Assembly: GCF_017811175.1 (NCBI RefSeq)
Contig: NZ_JACWIJ010000002.1
Coordinates: forward strand, 2,046,001-2,110,000
Length of the DNA: 64,000 nt
Reading direction: 5' to 3'
Source of the DNA: Melaminivora jejuensis
GTDB lineage: Bacteria > Pseudomonadota > Gammaproteobacteria > Burkholderiales > Burkholderiaceae_C
Every line of letters starts with the position of its first letter. The first letter of the stretch is position 1. The notes below the pieces were generated by a model, which saw only the letters and a list, made by a program, of their open reading frames with translations, was not told the origin of the DNA and did no database searches. Of the stretch, positions 46,346 through 57,248 are shown piece after piece. Made by a program: the position numbers and the translations under genes.

Positions 46346-48877
46346 TCAGGCCGACGCCGCACGCAGCGTCTGCATCACCGGGCGGCGCAGCACCTCACGC
46401 AGCGCCCACCAGCCCGCTGCCAGCGCCAGCAGCGCACCGGCCAGCGCGCCGGCCAGCGGCACCCACCACGGCGCCGTCCAGGCAAACTCGAACACGTAGC
46501 GCGCCAGCAGCCAGCCCACGGCCAGCGCCACGCCGCTGGCCAGCAGCCCGGCCAGCAGGCCGATGCCGGCGAGTTCGGCGCGCTGTACCTGGCGCAGCAG
46601 CCGGGCGCTGGCGCCCAGCGCGCGCATGATGGCCAGCTCGCGCGCACGCTCCTCGCGCGTGCCGGCGACAGCGGCAAACAGCACCACCAGGCCGGCGGCC
46701 AGCGTGAACAGGAACAGGAACTCCACCGCCCGCACGACCTGCGTCAGCACGCCCTGCACCTGCGCCAGCGTCGCGCCCATATCGACATTGGTGATGTTGG
46801 GGAAGTCATGCACCAGCGCGTTGTCGAAGGCCGGGTCATCGGGCGCGCGGTAGGCCGCCAGATAGGTCAGCGGCACGTCCGGCATCTCGGCCAGCGGGTA
46901 CAGCACGAAGAAGTTGGCGCGCATGGAGCCCCAGTCCACGCGCCGCAGGCTGGTGATGCGCGCCTGGCTGGCCACGCCGGCGATGTCGAAGCGCAGCAGG
47001 TCGCCCAGCTTCAGGCCCAGGGTCTTGGCGATGCCGTCCTCCACGCTCACGGCGCCCGGCTCGTCGGCCTGCCACTGGCCGGCGGCGATACGGTTGTGCG
47101 CCGGCGCCGCTGCCGCGTGCGACAGGTTGAACTCCCGATCGACCAGGCGGCGCGCACGCTCGTCGGCATAGTCCTGCAGCCGCACCTCGCGGCCATTGAT
47201 GGCCACCAGCCGGCCCCGGAACATGGGGTACCAGTCGTAGTCCTGCACGCCGGCGGCGGCCAGCCGGGCGCGGAAATCCTGCGCCTGCTCGGGCAGGATG
47301 TTGATGACGAAGCGGTTGGGCGCATGGGCCGGCGTGGCGCGCTGCCAACTGGCGATCAGGTCAGTGCGCAAGAGCACCAGCAGCACCAGCGCCAGCAGGC
47401 CGACGGACAGGCTGGCAATCTGGGCCACGGCCTGCGCCGGGCGCGCGCCGATCTGCCGCGTGGCCAGCACCAGCCAGCGCGGCGCAGCATCCGGCACCAG
47501 GCGCGGCAGCAGGCGCAGCACGGCCCAGGCCAGCAGGGCGAACAACAGCGCCGCGCCGGCAAAGCCGCCCACGGCAATCAGGCCCAGCCGGGCATCGCCC
47601 GCCACCAGCAGCAGCAGCGCGGCAAAGCCCAGCACGCCGACGCCCAGCACCAGCAAGGACGCCGGGCGCGGCCCGGCCAGGTCGCGGCGCAGCACGCGCA
47701 GCGGCGGCACGCGCGCCAGCTGCAGCACCGGCGGCAGGCCAAAGGCCAGCAGCAGCGCCGCGCCCACACCCAGGCCCAGCGCGGCGGGCCACAGTGTGGC
47801 GGCGGGCAGGTCGGCGGTCAGCAAGTCCGCCAGCAGCAGCACGAAGACATGGTGGATGGCATGGCCCAGCAGCACGCCGGCCACGCTGGCCAGCAGGCCG
47901 ACGGACAGGAATTCCAGCGCATAGGCCCAGGCGATGCGCCGCTGCGGCGCGCCCAGCACGCGCAGCAGGGCCGCGCTGTCCAGATGCCGCTGGGCAAACG
48001 AGCGCGCTGCCAGCGCCACGGCCACGGCGGACAGCAGCGCCGACAGCAGCGCCACCAGGTTCAGGAATTTCTGCGCCCGCTCCAGCGTCTGGCGCATCTC
48101 GGGCTGGCCGCTGTCGATGGACTCGACGCGCAGGCCGCGCACTTCGGGGCGCGCAGCCTGCGCCGTGGCCCAGTCGGCATAGCGCTGCGCGGCACGCGCC
48201 TCGCCAGCCACGGCAAAGCGCCAGGTGATGCGGCTGGCCGGCTGCACCAGGCCGGTGGTGGGCAAGTCCTGCGCGTTCAGCATGACGCGCGGCGCAAAGG
48301 CCATGAAGCCGGCGCCCCGATCCGGCTCCAGGGTGATGACGCGGGCGATGGCGAACTGCGCGTCGCCCAGCAGCAGCGCATCGCCCATGGACAGGCCCAG
48401 GGCCGCCAGCAGCGGCGCATCCACCCAGACCTGGCCGGGCGCGGGGATGTCGTCCGTGGCCTGGCCCGGCGCAGCGGGGCCGCTGGCCACCTGCACCCGG
48501 CCACGCAGCGGATAGCCCGGCTCGACGCTCTTGAGCGCCACCAGGCGGCTGGCCCCGCCCCGGGCATCGCTGGCGCGCGCCATGGTCGGGAAGTTGAGCG
48601 TGCTGGCGTGCCGCAGGCCCAGGGTGCGCGCCTGCTCGATGAAGGGCTGGGGCGTAGGGTTGTCGCTGGCGATGACGACATCGCCACCCAGCAGCTGCAG
48701 CGCATCGCGCGCCAGCGCGCCCTGCAGGCGGTCGGCAAAGAAGCCGACCGAGGTCAGCGCCGCCACGGCCAGCGTCACTGCCACCAGCAGCAGGCGTAGT
48801 TCGCCCGCGCGCAAGTCGCGCCACAGGGCGCGCGCGGCCAGCCGTGCCGCACTGGCAGGCCGCAGCGCCTCAGACAT
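46346..48877 (-). CDS. FtsX-like ABC transporter permease (YbbP type)
   Basis: 843 residues from the ATG at 48877. Ten or so transmembrane segments in the layout of two FtsX domains: helix 1 (LRLLLVAVTLAVAALTSVGF), a large periplasmic MacB-like domain, three helices (LVALLSALLSAVAVALAARS on), a second periplasmic domain, and a C-terminal three-helix FtsX unit (FLFTLAAGLVVLFAAVAGTR). Related to putative lipoprotein or arylesterase-linked exporters. The matching ATPase gene is not in the window. Its start overlaps the fdhD stop by eight bases. Confidence 0.88.
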   Translation of the reverse strand: MSEALRPASAARLAARALWRDLRAGELRLLLVAVTLAVAALTSVGFFADRLQGALARDALQLLGGDVVIASDNPTPQPFIEQARTLGLRHASTLNFPTMARASDARGGASRLVALKSVEPGYPLRGRVQVASGPAAPGQATDDIPAPGQVWVDAPLLAALGLSMGDALLLGDAQFAIARVITLEPDRGAGFMAFAPRVMLNAQDLPTTGLVQPASRITWRFAVAGEARAAQRYADWATAQAARPEVRGLRVESIDSGQPEMRQTLERAQKFLNLVALLSALLSAVAVALAARSFAQRHLDSAALLRVLGAPQRRIAWAYALEFLSVGLLASVAGVLLGHAIHHVFVLLLADLLTADLPAATLWPAALGLGVGAALLLAFGLPPVLQLARVPPLRVLRRDLAGPRPASLLVLGVGVLGFAALLLLVAGDARLGLIAVGGFAGAALLFALLAWAVLRLLPRLVPDAAPRWLVLATRQIGARPAQAVAQIASLSVGLLALVLLVLLRTDLIASWQRATPAHAPNRFVINILPEQAQDFRARLAAAGVQDYDWYPMFRGRLVAINGREVRLQDYADERARRLVDREFNLSHAAAAPAHNRIAAGQWQADEPGAVSVEDGIAKTLGLKLGDLLRFDIAGVASQARITSLRRVDWGSMRANFFVLYPLAEMPDVPLTYLAAYRAPDDPAFDNALVHDFPNITNVDMGATLAQVQGVLTQVVRAVEFLFLFTLAAGLVVLFAAVAGTREERARELAIMRALGASARLLRQVQRAELAGIGLLAGLLASGVALAVGWLLARYVFEFAWTAPWWVPLAGALAGALLALAAGWWALREVLRRPVMQTLRAASA

Positions 48878-49724
48878 AGCGCAGCGCCGTGGGCGGGCGG
48901 CACAAGCCCCACAGGTGCAGCCCGGCTTCCTGCGCCAGCTGCAGCGCCAGCGTGGTGGGCGCGGAGATGGTGGCAAAGGCGGCGATCTGCAGCCGCGCGC
49001 ACTTGCGCACCAGCTCGTAGCTGGTGCGGCTGGTCATGACGACGAAGCCCGGCTCGCCCAGCCGTCCGGCCAGCGCCAGCCGGCCCAGCAGCTTGTCCAG
49101 GGCGTTGTGCCGACCCACATCCTCCAGCACCTCGGTCAGCTCGCCGGTGGGCGTGGCCCAGCCAGCGGCGTGCAGCGAGCCGGCGCGGGCGTTGAGGCTC
49201 TGGCGCTGGCTCAGCGTCTCGAAGGGGCGCAGCACGGTGGCGGCATCGAGTTGCGCGCGCCAGGGTGCAGCAGCGATGGGCGCGGGATGCAAGTCCAGCG
49301 CTGCCAGACTGTCGATGCCGCACACGCCGCAGCCGGTGCGCCCGACCAGCGCGCGGCGGCGCTCCTTGAGGCGCATGAAATGGCGTGGCGGAATGTCGAT
49401 GTGTACGGCACAGCTCTCGTCGGGCGTGCCGCTGCCGTGCTGCTGCACCTCGACCTCGCGGCATTCGCGGGCGTGCTCGACCACGCCTTCGCTCAGGGCA
49501 AAGCCGATGGCGAATTCCGCCAGATCCTGCGGCGTGGCCATCATCACGGCGTGCGAGATGCCGTTGAAGACCAGCGCCACGGGCACCTCGGCGGCCAGCT
49601 CGACGGCCTGCGACTGCACGCTGCCGTCGGCATGGAACTGCTGCACCTGCAGCGCGCGCAGGGGTGCCAGCGCTGGCGCCGGCAGGTCTGGGTCTGGGGA
49701 AACGGATATCTCGATGGCCGACAT
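48870..49724 (-). CDS. fdhD: Formate dehydrogenase sulfurtransferase FdhD
   Basis: 284 residues. Transfers sulfur from IscS to the molybdenum/guanine-dinucleotide cofactor before it enters formate dehydrogenase. The cysteine pair motif is in GRTGCGVCGIDSL; EVPVALVFNGISHAVMM, AEFAIGFALSEGVV and TGELTEVLEDVGRHNALDKL are family phrases. Divergent from fdoG across 246 bases and essential for its activity, so the two operons are probably co-regulated. Confidence 0.95.
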   Translation of the reverse strand: MSAIEISVSPDPDLPAPALAPLRALQVQQFHADGSVQSQAVELAAEVPVALVFNGISHAVMMATPQDLAEFAIGFALSEGVVEHARECREVEVQQHGSGTPDESCAVHIDIPPRHFMRLKERRRALVGRTGCGVCGIDSLAALDLHPAPIAAAPWRAQLDAATVLRPFETLSQRQSLNARAGSLHAAGWATPTGELTEVLEDVGRHNALDKLLGRLALAGRLGEPGFVVMTSRTSYELVRKCARLQIAAFATISAPTTLALQLAQEAGLHLWGLCRPPTALRYV

Positions 49725-49891
49725 GGGCCGGCACGATACCAGCCGCCCACGCCGCGCTGGCAGGAGCGGGAGCAGCCCTGAGCGCCCCGCTTGGGAATTA
49801 CCCTCATCACTATGATGGTTGCTGCGGGCAGCGGCTCTTGCTGCCCCGCCAGACAGCCGGACGCCTCTCGCTCAGATCGTCTAGGTGCTAA

Positions 49892-49970
49892 CCCGTAACC
49901 GCCTACGGCGATTACGCGGGAAGATGGCACGACACAACACACACGATTTCCCCACACAGGAGGTTTCATC
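49892..49970 (+). promoter_or_regulatory. fdoG leader: hairpin and strong Shine-Dalgarno
   Basis: The 246-base fdhD/fdoG gap holds a hairpin at 49895-49915 (GTAA-C-CGCC, loop TAC, GGCG-A-TTAC), extendable by CCC/GGG on the outside. A perfect AGGAGGT at 49958-49964 lies six bases before the fdoG ATG. No promoter was assigned with confidence. Confidence 0.5.
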
Positions 49971-52900
49971 ATGGACATGAACCGCCGGCACTTCTTCCGC
50001 ATGAGCGGGGCTGGGCTGGTGGGTACCAGCCTGGTCGCCATGGGCTTTTCGCCCGCGACCGCGCTGGCCGAGGTACGCCAGTACAAGCTGGCCGCTGCCA
50101 CGGTTACCCGCCAGACCTGCACCTATTGCTCAGTCGGCTGCGGCCTTCTCATGTATTCCCTGGGCGACGGCGCGGCGAACGCGCGCAAATCCGTCATCCA
50201 CGTCGAGGGCGACCCGGATCACCCGGTCAACCGCGGCACGTTGTGCCCCAAGGGTGCCGGCCTGCTGGACTTCATCAACAGCCCCAACCGCCTGCTCTAC
50301 CCCGAGTACCGTGCGCCGGGCAGCAACGAGTGGAAGCGCCTGTCCTGGGACGATGCAATGACGCGCATCGCCCGGCTGATGAAGGACGACCGCGACGCCA
50401 ACTTCCAGACGCAGAACGCTGACGGCCAGACGGTGAACCGCTGGCTGACCACCGGGATGCTGGCCGCTTCGGCATCGAGCAACGAAGCCGGCTATATGAC
50501 CTACAAGGTCGCCCGCTCCTGGGGCATCCTCGCATTCGACAACCAGGCACGTGTTTGACACGGCCCGACGGTGGCAGGTCTTGCCCCGACGTTTGGCCGT
50601 GGAGCGATGACGAACCATTGGGTCGACATCAAGAATGCGGACGTTATTTTGATCATGGGCGGCAATGCCGCCGAAGCACACCCCTGCGGTTTCAAGTGGG
50701 TGACCGAAGCGAAGGCGCACAACAAGGCGCACTTCATGGTGGTCGATCCGCGCTTCAACCGCTCGGCCTCGGTAGCCGATTTCTATGCCCCGATCCGCTC
50801 GGGCAGCGACATCGTGTTCCTGGGCGGAATCATCAATTACCTCTTGTCCAACGACAAGATCCACCACGAGTACGTACACAACTACACGGACTTCAGCTTC
50901 ATCGTGCGCGATGACTTTGAATTCGTGGACGGCATCTTCTCGGGCTACGACGAGGCAAAGCGCACCTACGACAAGAAGTCGTGGGACTACGAGCTGGGCG
51001 AGGACGGCTATGTGAAGACCGACCCCACGCTGCAGCACCCGCGCTGCGTGTACCAGCTCATGAAGAAGCACTACGAGAGCTACACGCCCGAGAAGGTGGA
51101 GAGCGTCTGCGGCACGCCCAAGGAGAAATTCCTGCACGTGGCCGAGAAGTTCGCCTCGACGGCAGTGGCCGGCCGCGCCGCGACCATCATGTACGCGCTG
51201 GGCTGGACGCAGCACTCGATCGGCTCGCAGATCCTGCGCTGCGCCGCCATGGTGCAGCTTTTGTGCGGCAACATCGGCGTGGCCGGCGGCGGCATGAATG
51301 CGCTGCGCGGGCACTCCAACATCCAGGGCCTGACCGACCTGGGCCTGCTGTCGGCCAGTATGCCGGGCTACCTGTCGCTGCCGGGCGAGAAGGAGCAGGA
51401 CTACCAGGCCTACATCGCCGCACGCACGCAAAAGCCGCTGCGCCCGGGCCAGATGAGCTATTGGCAGAACTACCCCAAGTTCCACGTCAGCCTGATGAAG
51501 TCGCTGTTCGGCGACGCAGCAACGGCCGAGAACAACTGGGCCTTCGACTATCTGCCCAAGCTGGACAAGCAGTACGACATGCTGCAGATCTTCCAGCTCA
51601 TGAACGAGGGCAAGGTCAACGGCTACATCGCGCAGGGCTTCAACCCGATCGCAGCGCTGTCCAACAGCCACCGCGTGCGCGACGGCCTGGCCAAGCTCAA
51701 GTTCCTGGTCATCATGGATCCGCTGGCCACCGAGACATCGGAGTTCTGGAAGAACCACGGCGAGTTCAACGACATCGACACGGCCAGTGTGCAGACCGAG
51801 GTCTTTCGCCTGCCCACGACCTGCTTTGCCGAGGAAGAGGGCACGGTGGTCAGCTCCTCGCGCGTGCTGCAGTGGCACTGGAAGGCCGCCGAGCCGCCGG
51901 GCGAGGCACGTACCGACGTGGCCATCATGGCCGGGCTGCACCTGCGCCTGAAGGCGCTGTACGCCCAGGACGGCGGCGCTTTCCCCGACCCGATCGTGAA
52001 CCTGGACTGGAAGTACGCCCTGCCCGAGCACCCGAGTTCCGAGGAGATCGCCAAGGAGTACAACGGCCGTGCGCTGGTCGATCTGGTCGATCCCAAAGAC
52101 CCGGCCAAGGTCATCCGCGCCGCTGGCCAGCAGGTCGCCGGCTTTGCCGAGCTGCGCGACGATGGCACCACGGCCAGCGGCTGCTGGATCTATGCCGGCT
52201 GCTGGACGCAGGCAGGCAACCAGATGTCGCGGCGCGACAACTCCGACCCCACGGGCATCGGCAACACGCTGAACTGGGCCTGGGCCTGGCCGGCGAACCG
52301 CCGCGTGCTCTACAACCGCGCCTCTGCCGACGTGCAGGGCAAGCCCTTCAACCCCCGGCGCAAGCTGGTGGAGTGGAATGGCCGCGCCTGGGTCGGCGCC
52401 GACGTGCCCGACATGGGCGTGGCGCTGGCGCCGGAAACCGGCAACGGCCCGTTCATCATGAACCCCGAGGGCGTGGCGCGCTTCTTTGCGCGCAAGGGGC
52501 TGGCCGAAGGGCCGTTCCCCACGCACTACGAGCCCTTCGACACGCCGCTGGGCATGAACCCGATGTACCCGAACAACGCCAAGGCCACGTCCTCGCCGGC
52601 TGCGCGCGTGTTCGACCATATCTGGGACACCTTCGGCAAGGCCGCAGACTATCCGCACGTGGGCACGACCTACCGCCTGACCGAGCACTTCCACTACTGG
52701 ACCAAGCACTCGCTGGTCAATGCCATCACCCAGCCCGAGCAGTTCGTCGAGATCGGCGAGGCCATGGCCCGGGAGCTGGGCATTGCTGCGGGCGACCGCG
52801 TCAAGGTCAGCTCCAAGCGCGGCCACATCAAGGCCGTGGCGGTGGTGACCAAGCGCATCAAGCCAATGCAGATCGAGGGCAAGACCGTGCATCACGTGGG

Positions 52901-53036
52901 CATCCCCATCCACTGGGGCTTCAAGGGCGTCACCAAGCCAGGCTATCTGGCCAACATCCTGACCCCCTTCGTGGGTGACGGCAACACCAACACGCCCGAG
53001 TTCAAGACCTTCCTGGTCAAGGTCGAGAAAGCGTAA
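49971..53036 (+). CDS. fdoG: Selenocysteine formate dehydrogenase, alpha (catalytic) subunit
   Basis: 1021 residues if the in-frame TGA at 50556-50558 is read as selenocysteine, U196, the same position as in E. coli FdnG/FdoG. The context [19 protein letters not shown] is the conserved active-site sequence. Twin-arginine signal ([13 protein letters not shown], cleaved near ALA), 4Fe-4S site C50, C53, C57 and C92 ([14 protein letters not shown]), then the bis-MGD molybdopterin domains and a C-terminal dinucleotide-binding domain. Oxidises formate to CO2 on the periplasmic side and passes electrons to FdoH. Automated calling splits it into 49971-50558 and 50571-53036. Confidence 0.97.
50556..50599 (+). 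promoter_or_regulatory. Sec UGA codon and bacterial SECIS hairpin
   Basis: UGA at 50556-50558. Directly after it an outer stem CGGCC (50561-50565) pairs with GGCCG (50595-50599). An inner stem GGCA (50573-50576) pairs with TGCC (50582-50585), presenting a GGTCT loop (50577-50581) as in the E. coli fdn/fdo elements. This is the SelB binding site for recoding. Confidence 0.9.
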
Positions 53037-53047
53037 GGAGGCGCGAG

Positions 53048-53977
53048 ATGGCATTGCAATCGCTTGATATCCAGCGCGTATCGGCCACCACCACGCCTGC
53101 GCCACAGGCCCGCAACCCGCACTCGGGCGACGTCGCCAAGCTGATCGACGTCTCCAAGTGCATCGGCTGCAAGGCCTGCCAAGTGGCGTGCATGGAATGG
53201 AACGACCTGCGCCAGGAGCCGGGCACCAGCCCCGGCACCTATGACAACCCGGCTGACCTGACGCCCAATGCGTGGACGGTGATGCGCTTCACCGAATACG
53301 ACAACGAGCAGACCGGCAACCTGGAGTGGCTGATCCGCAAGGACGGCTGTATGCACTGCGAAGACCCGGGCTGCCTCAAGGCCTGCCCGGCGCCCGGCGC
53401 CATCGTGCAGTACACCAACGGCATCGTGGACTTCCACGAGGAGCACTGCATCGGCTGCGGCTACTGCATCACCGGCTGCCCGTTCAACGTGCCGCGCATC
53501 TCGCAAAAGGACAACAAGGCGTACAAATGCACGCTTTGCTCCGACCGCGTGGCCGTCGGCCAGGAGCCGGCCTGCGTCAAGACCTGCCCGACGGGCGCCA
53601 TCGTCTTCGGCACCAAGCAGGCCATGAAGGATCACGCTGCCGAGCGCATCGTCGATCTGAAGGAGCGCGGCTACGGCAACGCCGGCCTGTACGACCCCAT
53701 CGGCGTGGGCGGCACGCACGTCATGTACGTGCTGCACCATGCCGACAAGCCCTCGCTGTACCAGGGCTTGCCGGATGCGCCGCGCATCAGCCCCATGGTC
53801 AGCCTGTGGAAGGGCGCGTCCAAGCCGCTGGCCATGATCGCCCTGGGCGCAGCCGCCCTGGGCAGCCTGTTTCACTTCATCGCCAAAGGCCCCAACGAAG
53901 TCTCCAAGGAATTGGAAGACGAGATGGAGCGCAAGGATCGTGAGGCGGAAGCCGCCGCTACAGGGAGACTGCCATGA
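53048..53977 (+). CDS. fdoH: Formate dehydrogenase beta (iron-sulfur) subunit
   Basis: 309 residues. Four ferredoxin-type clusters: [53 protein letters not shown] and [21 protein letters not shown] single C-terminal transmembrane helix ([19 protein letters not shown]) anchors it with the Fe-S domain outside. Carries electrons from FdoG to the cytochrome b. An AAGGAGGCG ribosome site precedes the ATG; the stop overlaps the fdoI start (ATGA). Confidence 0.96.
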   Translation: MALQSLDIQRVSATTTPAPQARNPHSGDVAKLIDVSKCIGCKACQVACMEWNDLRQEPGTSPGTYDNPADLTPNAWTVMRFTEYDNEQTGNLEWLIRKDGCMHCEDPGCLKACPAPGAIVQYTNGIVDFHEEHCIGCGYCITGCPFNVPRISQKDNKAYKCTLCSDRVAVGQEPACVKTCPTGAIVFGTKQAMKDHAAERIVDLKERGYGNAGLYDPIGVGGTHVMYVLHHADKPSLYQGLPDAPRISPMVSLWKGASKPLAMIALGAAALGSLFHFIAKGPNEVSKELEDEMERKDREAEAAATGRLP

Positions 53978-54600
53978 TTCGCAACCCGCGCGATTTGCCG
54001 CGCTACACCGCCGGCGAGCGGCTGAACCACTGGATCGTCGGCATCTGCTTCATCCTGCTGGCGCTGTCGGGCCTGGCGTTCTTCCATCCGGCCTTCTACC
54101 CGCTGGTGCAGTTCTTCGGCGGCGGGCCGTGGGCGCGCATCCTGCACCCCTACATCGGGGTGGTGATGTTCGTGTTCTTCCTGGGCATGGTGGTGCGCTT
54201 TGCCGCACTCAACCTGATCGAGTCGCGCGATGTCGAGTGGCTCAGGAACATCGGCAAGATGGTGGACGGCGATGACCACGACATGCCCGAGCAGGGCAAG
54301 TACAACGGCGGCCAGAAGCTCGTGTTCTGGGGCTTTTTGCTGTGCCTGCTGCTGCTGTTCGCCAGCGGCGTGATGATGTGGCGCGCCTGGCTGACGCTGC
54401 CGGTGGACATGGTGCGCCTGGCCTCCGTCGTCCACGCCATCAGCGCCGTGGTCATGGCGCTGATCTTCATCCTGCACGTCTATGCCGCCATCTGGACGCG
54501 CGGCACCGTCCGCGCCATGCTGTACGGCACGGTGACGCGCGCCTGGGCCAAGCAGCACCACCGCGGCTGGTATCGCAAGATGACCGGCGACAACAGCTAA
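53974..54600 (+). CDS. fdoI: Formate dehydrogenase gamma subunit, cytochrome b556
   Basis: 208 residues with four transmembrane helices: [56 protein letters not shown] and [20 protein letters not shown]. His residues at helix ends ([27 protein letters not shown]) are the haem ligand candidates. Delivers electrons to the quinone pool. Followed by a strong hairpin terminator. Confidence 0.95.
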   Translation: MIRNPRDLPRYTAGERLNHWIVGICFILLALSGLAFFHPAFYPLVQFFGGGPWARILHPYIGVVMFVFFLGMVVRFAALNLIESRDVEWLRNIGKMVDGDDHDMPEQGKYNGGQKLVFWGFLLCLLLLFASGVMMWRAWLTLPVDMVRLASVVHAISAVVMALIFILHVYAAIWTRGTVRAMLYGTVTRAWAKQHHRGWYRKMTGDNS

Positions 54601-54652
54601 GCCGATCCCGATCGGCCAGACGGCAGCCGAACTGCTGCTACCCTCAAATCCG

Positions 54653-54690
54653 CCGCCGCCGGCCCCGTGCCGACCGGCGGCGGTCTTATT
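54653..54690 (+). terminator. Terminator after fdoGHI
   Basis: Stem CCGCCGCCGG (54653-54662) with CCGGCGGCGG (54674-54683), then TCTTATTTCT. It separates the structural subunits from fdhE-selA-selB, which may be read by leakage or from their own promoter. Confidence 0.75.
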
Positions 54691-54707
54691 TCTGGAGTCG
54701 TTTCCTC

Positions 54708-55685
54708 ATGCAACGTATCTTGCAGCCCGGTGACATCGAAGCCCTGGATCGCACCAGCCCGCAGCGTGTGCGCCTGCCGCAGCCGGCCAGCGTGTTTGCC
54801 GACCGCGCCGCGCGCCTGGCGCAAAAGGCCCAGGACAACCCCATAGGCGACTACCTGCTGTTCCTGTCCCACCTGGTGCGCGCCCAGCAGCACGCAGCCG
54901 GTGCGGTGCAGACTGCCGCGCCCGACGAGGAGGCCATCGCCCAGGCGCAGCAGCACTCCATGCCGCTGCTGCCCGCCGCCAGCCACGTCGATCCGGCCTG
55001 GCAGGGCGTGCTCGACCAATTGCTCGATGCCGTGCGGGACGCACCCGGCCTGCCCGAGCAGCTGGCGCCCACCATCGAGCGGCTGCGCGCCCTGCCCGCG
55101 CCCGAGCGCGACACCCTGGCGCGGCGCGTGCTGGTCGGCCTGCTGGCCGAGAGCGACGACCTGGCCGCCGCGCCCTTCGTCATGGCCGCGCTGCAGGTGA
55201 TGTTTGCCGACCGCGCCAGCCGCCTGCGCGAGGCCGACATCCCCTACACCGACCCGGCCACCATCTGCCCGGTCTGCGGCACGGCGCCGGTGGCCAGCGT
55301 GCTGCGCATCGGCGGGCAGTCCGCCGGCCTGCGCTACCTGCACTGCGGCACCTGCGCCACCGAGTGGCACATGGTGCGCGTCAAGTGCAGCCACTGCGAA
55401 TCCACGCGCGGCATCCAGTACCAGGGCCTGGAGCAGCTGCAGCCCGGCAGCGCCCAGGCCGACCAGAGCGTGCTGGCCGAGACTTGCGAGGCCTGCCACA
55501 CCTACCGCAAGCTGGTGAACCAGGAAAAAGACCCGCTGGCCGAGCCGCTGGCCGACGACCTGGCCACGCTGCTGCTGGACTTGCTGATGGGCGAGACCGA
55601 CTTTGCCCGCGCCAGCATGAACCCGTTGCTGCCCATGTCGGACGTCGATCCCGGGCCGGACACCAGCGCACCCGGCCCGGCATGA
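54708..55685 (+). CDS. fdhE: Formate dehydrogenase accessory protein FdhE
   Basis: 325 residues from the ATG at 54708. Helps mature respiratory formate dehydrogenase, reported to bind the catalytic subunit. C-terminal rubredoxin-like cysteine pairs are visible: [31 protein letters not shown] and [12 protein letters not shown]-terminal helical part ([20 protein letters not shown]). The stop overlaps the selA start (ATGA). Confidence 0.95.
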   Translation: MQRILQPGDIEALDRTSPQRVRLPQPASVFADRAARLAQKAQDNPIGDYLLFLSHLVRAQQHAAGAVQTAAPDEEAIAQAQQHSMPLLPAASHVDPAWQGVLDQLLDAVRDAPGLPEQLAPTIERLRALPAPERDTLARRVLVGLLAESDDLAAAPFVMAALQVMFADRASRLREADIPYTDPATICPVCGTAPVASVLRIGGQSAGLRYLHCGTCATEWHMVRVKCSHCESTRGIQYQGLEQLQPGSAQADQSVLAETCEACHTYRKLVNQEKDPLAEPLADDLATLLLDLLMGETDFARASMNPLLPMSDVDPGPDTSAPGPA

Positions 55686-57127
55686 GTACCAGCGCCCCGC
55701 CCCTTCCCCCGCAGCCCGCCGCACGCCTGCCCAGCGTCGATCGGGTGCTGTCCACGCCGCTGGCGCGCGCTCTGAGCGCCGAGCACGGCGCCAGCAGCAC
55801 TACTGCCGCCGTGCGCGCCGCCCTGGACGCACTGCGCCCGGCAATGCTGGCTGGCGAGCTGGCAGCCGAAGCTCTGGCCCCCGAGGCCATCGCACAGCGC
55901 GTGCAGGAGCAGTTGCGCGCGCGCCTGGAGCCGCGCCTGAAGGCCGTCTTCAACCTCACCGGCACGGTGCTGCACACCAACCTGGGCCGCGCCCTGCTGC
56001 CCGATGAGGCCGTGCAGTCGGTCGTGCAGGCGCTCACCGCCCCAGCCAATCTGGAGTACGACCTGGCCACCGGCGGGCGCGGCGACCGCGACGACCTGGT
56101 CGAAGGCCTGCTGCGCGAGCTGACCGGCGCCGAAGCCGCCACCGTGGTCAACAACAACGCCGCTGCCGTGCTGCTGGTGCTCAACACCCTGGCGCTGGGG
56201 CGCGAAGCCATCGTCTCGCGGGGCGAGCTGGTGGAGATCGGCGGGGCGTTTCGCATCCCCGACGTCATGGCGCGCGCCGGCAGCGCGCTGGTCGAGGTCG
56301 GCACCACCAACCGCACACACGCGCACGACTACGCGGGCGCCTGCCGCGCGCAGACCGCCCTCCTGATGAAGGTGCACTGCAGCAACTACGCCATCACCGG
56401 CTTCACCAAGAGCGTGGGCGAGGCCGAAGTGGCGGCCATCGCCCACGCGCACGGCCTGCCGCTCGTCGTCGATCTGGGCAGCGGCACGCTGGTCGATCTG
56501 GCGCAGTGGGGCCTGCCGCACGAGCCGACGGTACGCGACGTGGTCGCTGCCGGCGCCGATGTGGTCACCTTCAGCGGCGACAAGCTGCTGGGCGGGCCGC
56601 AGGCCGGCCTGATCGTGGGCCGCAAGGACTTGATCGCCGCCATCAAGAAAAACCCGCTCAAGCGCGCCCTGCGCGTGGGCAAGCTGACCCTGGCGGCGCT
56701 CGAACCGGTGCTGCGCCTGTACCTGGCGCCCGAGCGCCTGCCCGAGCGCCTGACCACGCTGCGCCTGTTCACCCGCGCACAGGCCGAGATGCAGGCGCAG
56801 GCCAGCGCCCTGCAGCCCGCCGTGCAGGCGGCCATTGGCGCAGATTACGCGGTGCGCAGCGCGGCCTGCTTCAGCCAGATCGGCAGCGGCGCCCTGCCGG
56901 TCAACACCCTGCCCAGCTGGGGCCTGGCGCTGCAGCCACTGGAGGCCCGGGGCGCAGGCCGGGCGCTGGGCCGGCTGGAGGCGGCACTGCGCGCCCTGCC
57001 CCGCCCGGTCATTGGCCGCATCGAGACCGGCGCGCTGTGGCTGGACTTGCGCTGCCTGCAGGCACACGAGCAGCCCGACTTCAGCGCGCAGCTGCCGCTG
57101 CTGGCCCAGGCGCTGGCCCAGGCCTGA
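55682..57127 (+). CDS. selA: L-seryl-tRNA(Sec) selenium transferase
   Basis: 481 residues from the ATG at 55682. PLP enzyme that converts seryl-tRNA(Sec) to selenocysteinyl-tRNA(Sec) with selenophosphate. Seen: [59 protein letters not shown], and the PLP lysine in [18 protein letters not shown]. Coupled to fdhE upstream and 121 bases from selB; a repeat lies between. Confidence 0.97.
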   Translation: MSTSAPPLPPQPAARLPSVDRVLSTPLARALSAEHGASSTTAAVRAALDALRPAMLAGELAAEALAPEAIAQRVQEQLRARLEPRLKAVFNLTGTVLHTNLGRALLPDEAVQSVVQALTAPANLEYDLATGGRGDRDDLVEGLLRELTGAEAATVVNNNAAAVLLVLNTLALGREAIVSRGELVEIGGAFRIPDVMARAGSALVEVGTTNRTHAHDYAGACRAQTALLMKVHCSNYAITGFTKSVGEAEVAAIAHAHGLPLVVDLGSGTLVDLAQWGLPHEPTVRDVVAAGADVVTFSGDKLLGGPQAGLIVGRKDLIAAIKKNPLKRALRVGKLTLAALEPVLRLYLAPERLPERLTTLRLFTRAQAEMQAQASALQPAVQAAIGADYAVRSAACFSQIGSGALPVNTLPSWGLALQPLEARGAGRALGRLEAALRALPRPVIGRIETGALWLDLRCLQAHEQPDFSAQLPLLAQALAQA

Positions 57128-57142
57128 ACCGCCTGAGCTCCT

Positions 57143-57232
57143 GAAAAATCGGCAAAACCCTTCCAGATTGACCAAAGATCTGCATCAAATCGGCCTCAAA
57201 CCCAATACCAGCAAGCGCTGACAGCTATCAAA
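57143..57232 (+). repeat. Tandem short interspersed repeats between selA and selB
   Basis: A partial copy (TGAAAAATCGGCAAAACCCT, 57143-57165) is followed by a full copy at 57183-57232 (CATCAAATCGGCCTCAAACC, CAATACCAGCAAGCGCTGAC, AGCTATCAAAA). These occupy almost the whole gap upstream of the selB ATG. Confidence 0.85.
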
Positions 57233-57248
57233 AGAGAAGTAATCTGAC

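Noticed and set aside
46319..48799. An 826-codon plus-strand frame across the ABC permease
   Set aside because: Gln/Arg/His-rich antisense product without any domain; the permease frame is well supported.
49725..49970. A molybdenum-cofactor riboswitch upstream of fdoG
   Set aside because: Only a simple hairpin is visible; the multi-stem consensus of the Moco RNA could not be traced.
50130..53105. A 991-codon open frame on the minus strand across fdoG
   Set aside because: It is the antisense shadow of the GC-rich formate dehydrogenase gene: no family motifs, skewed composition, and it overlaps a certain selenoprotein.
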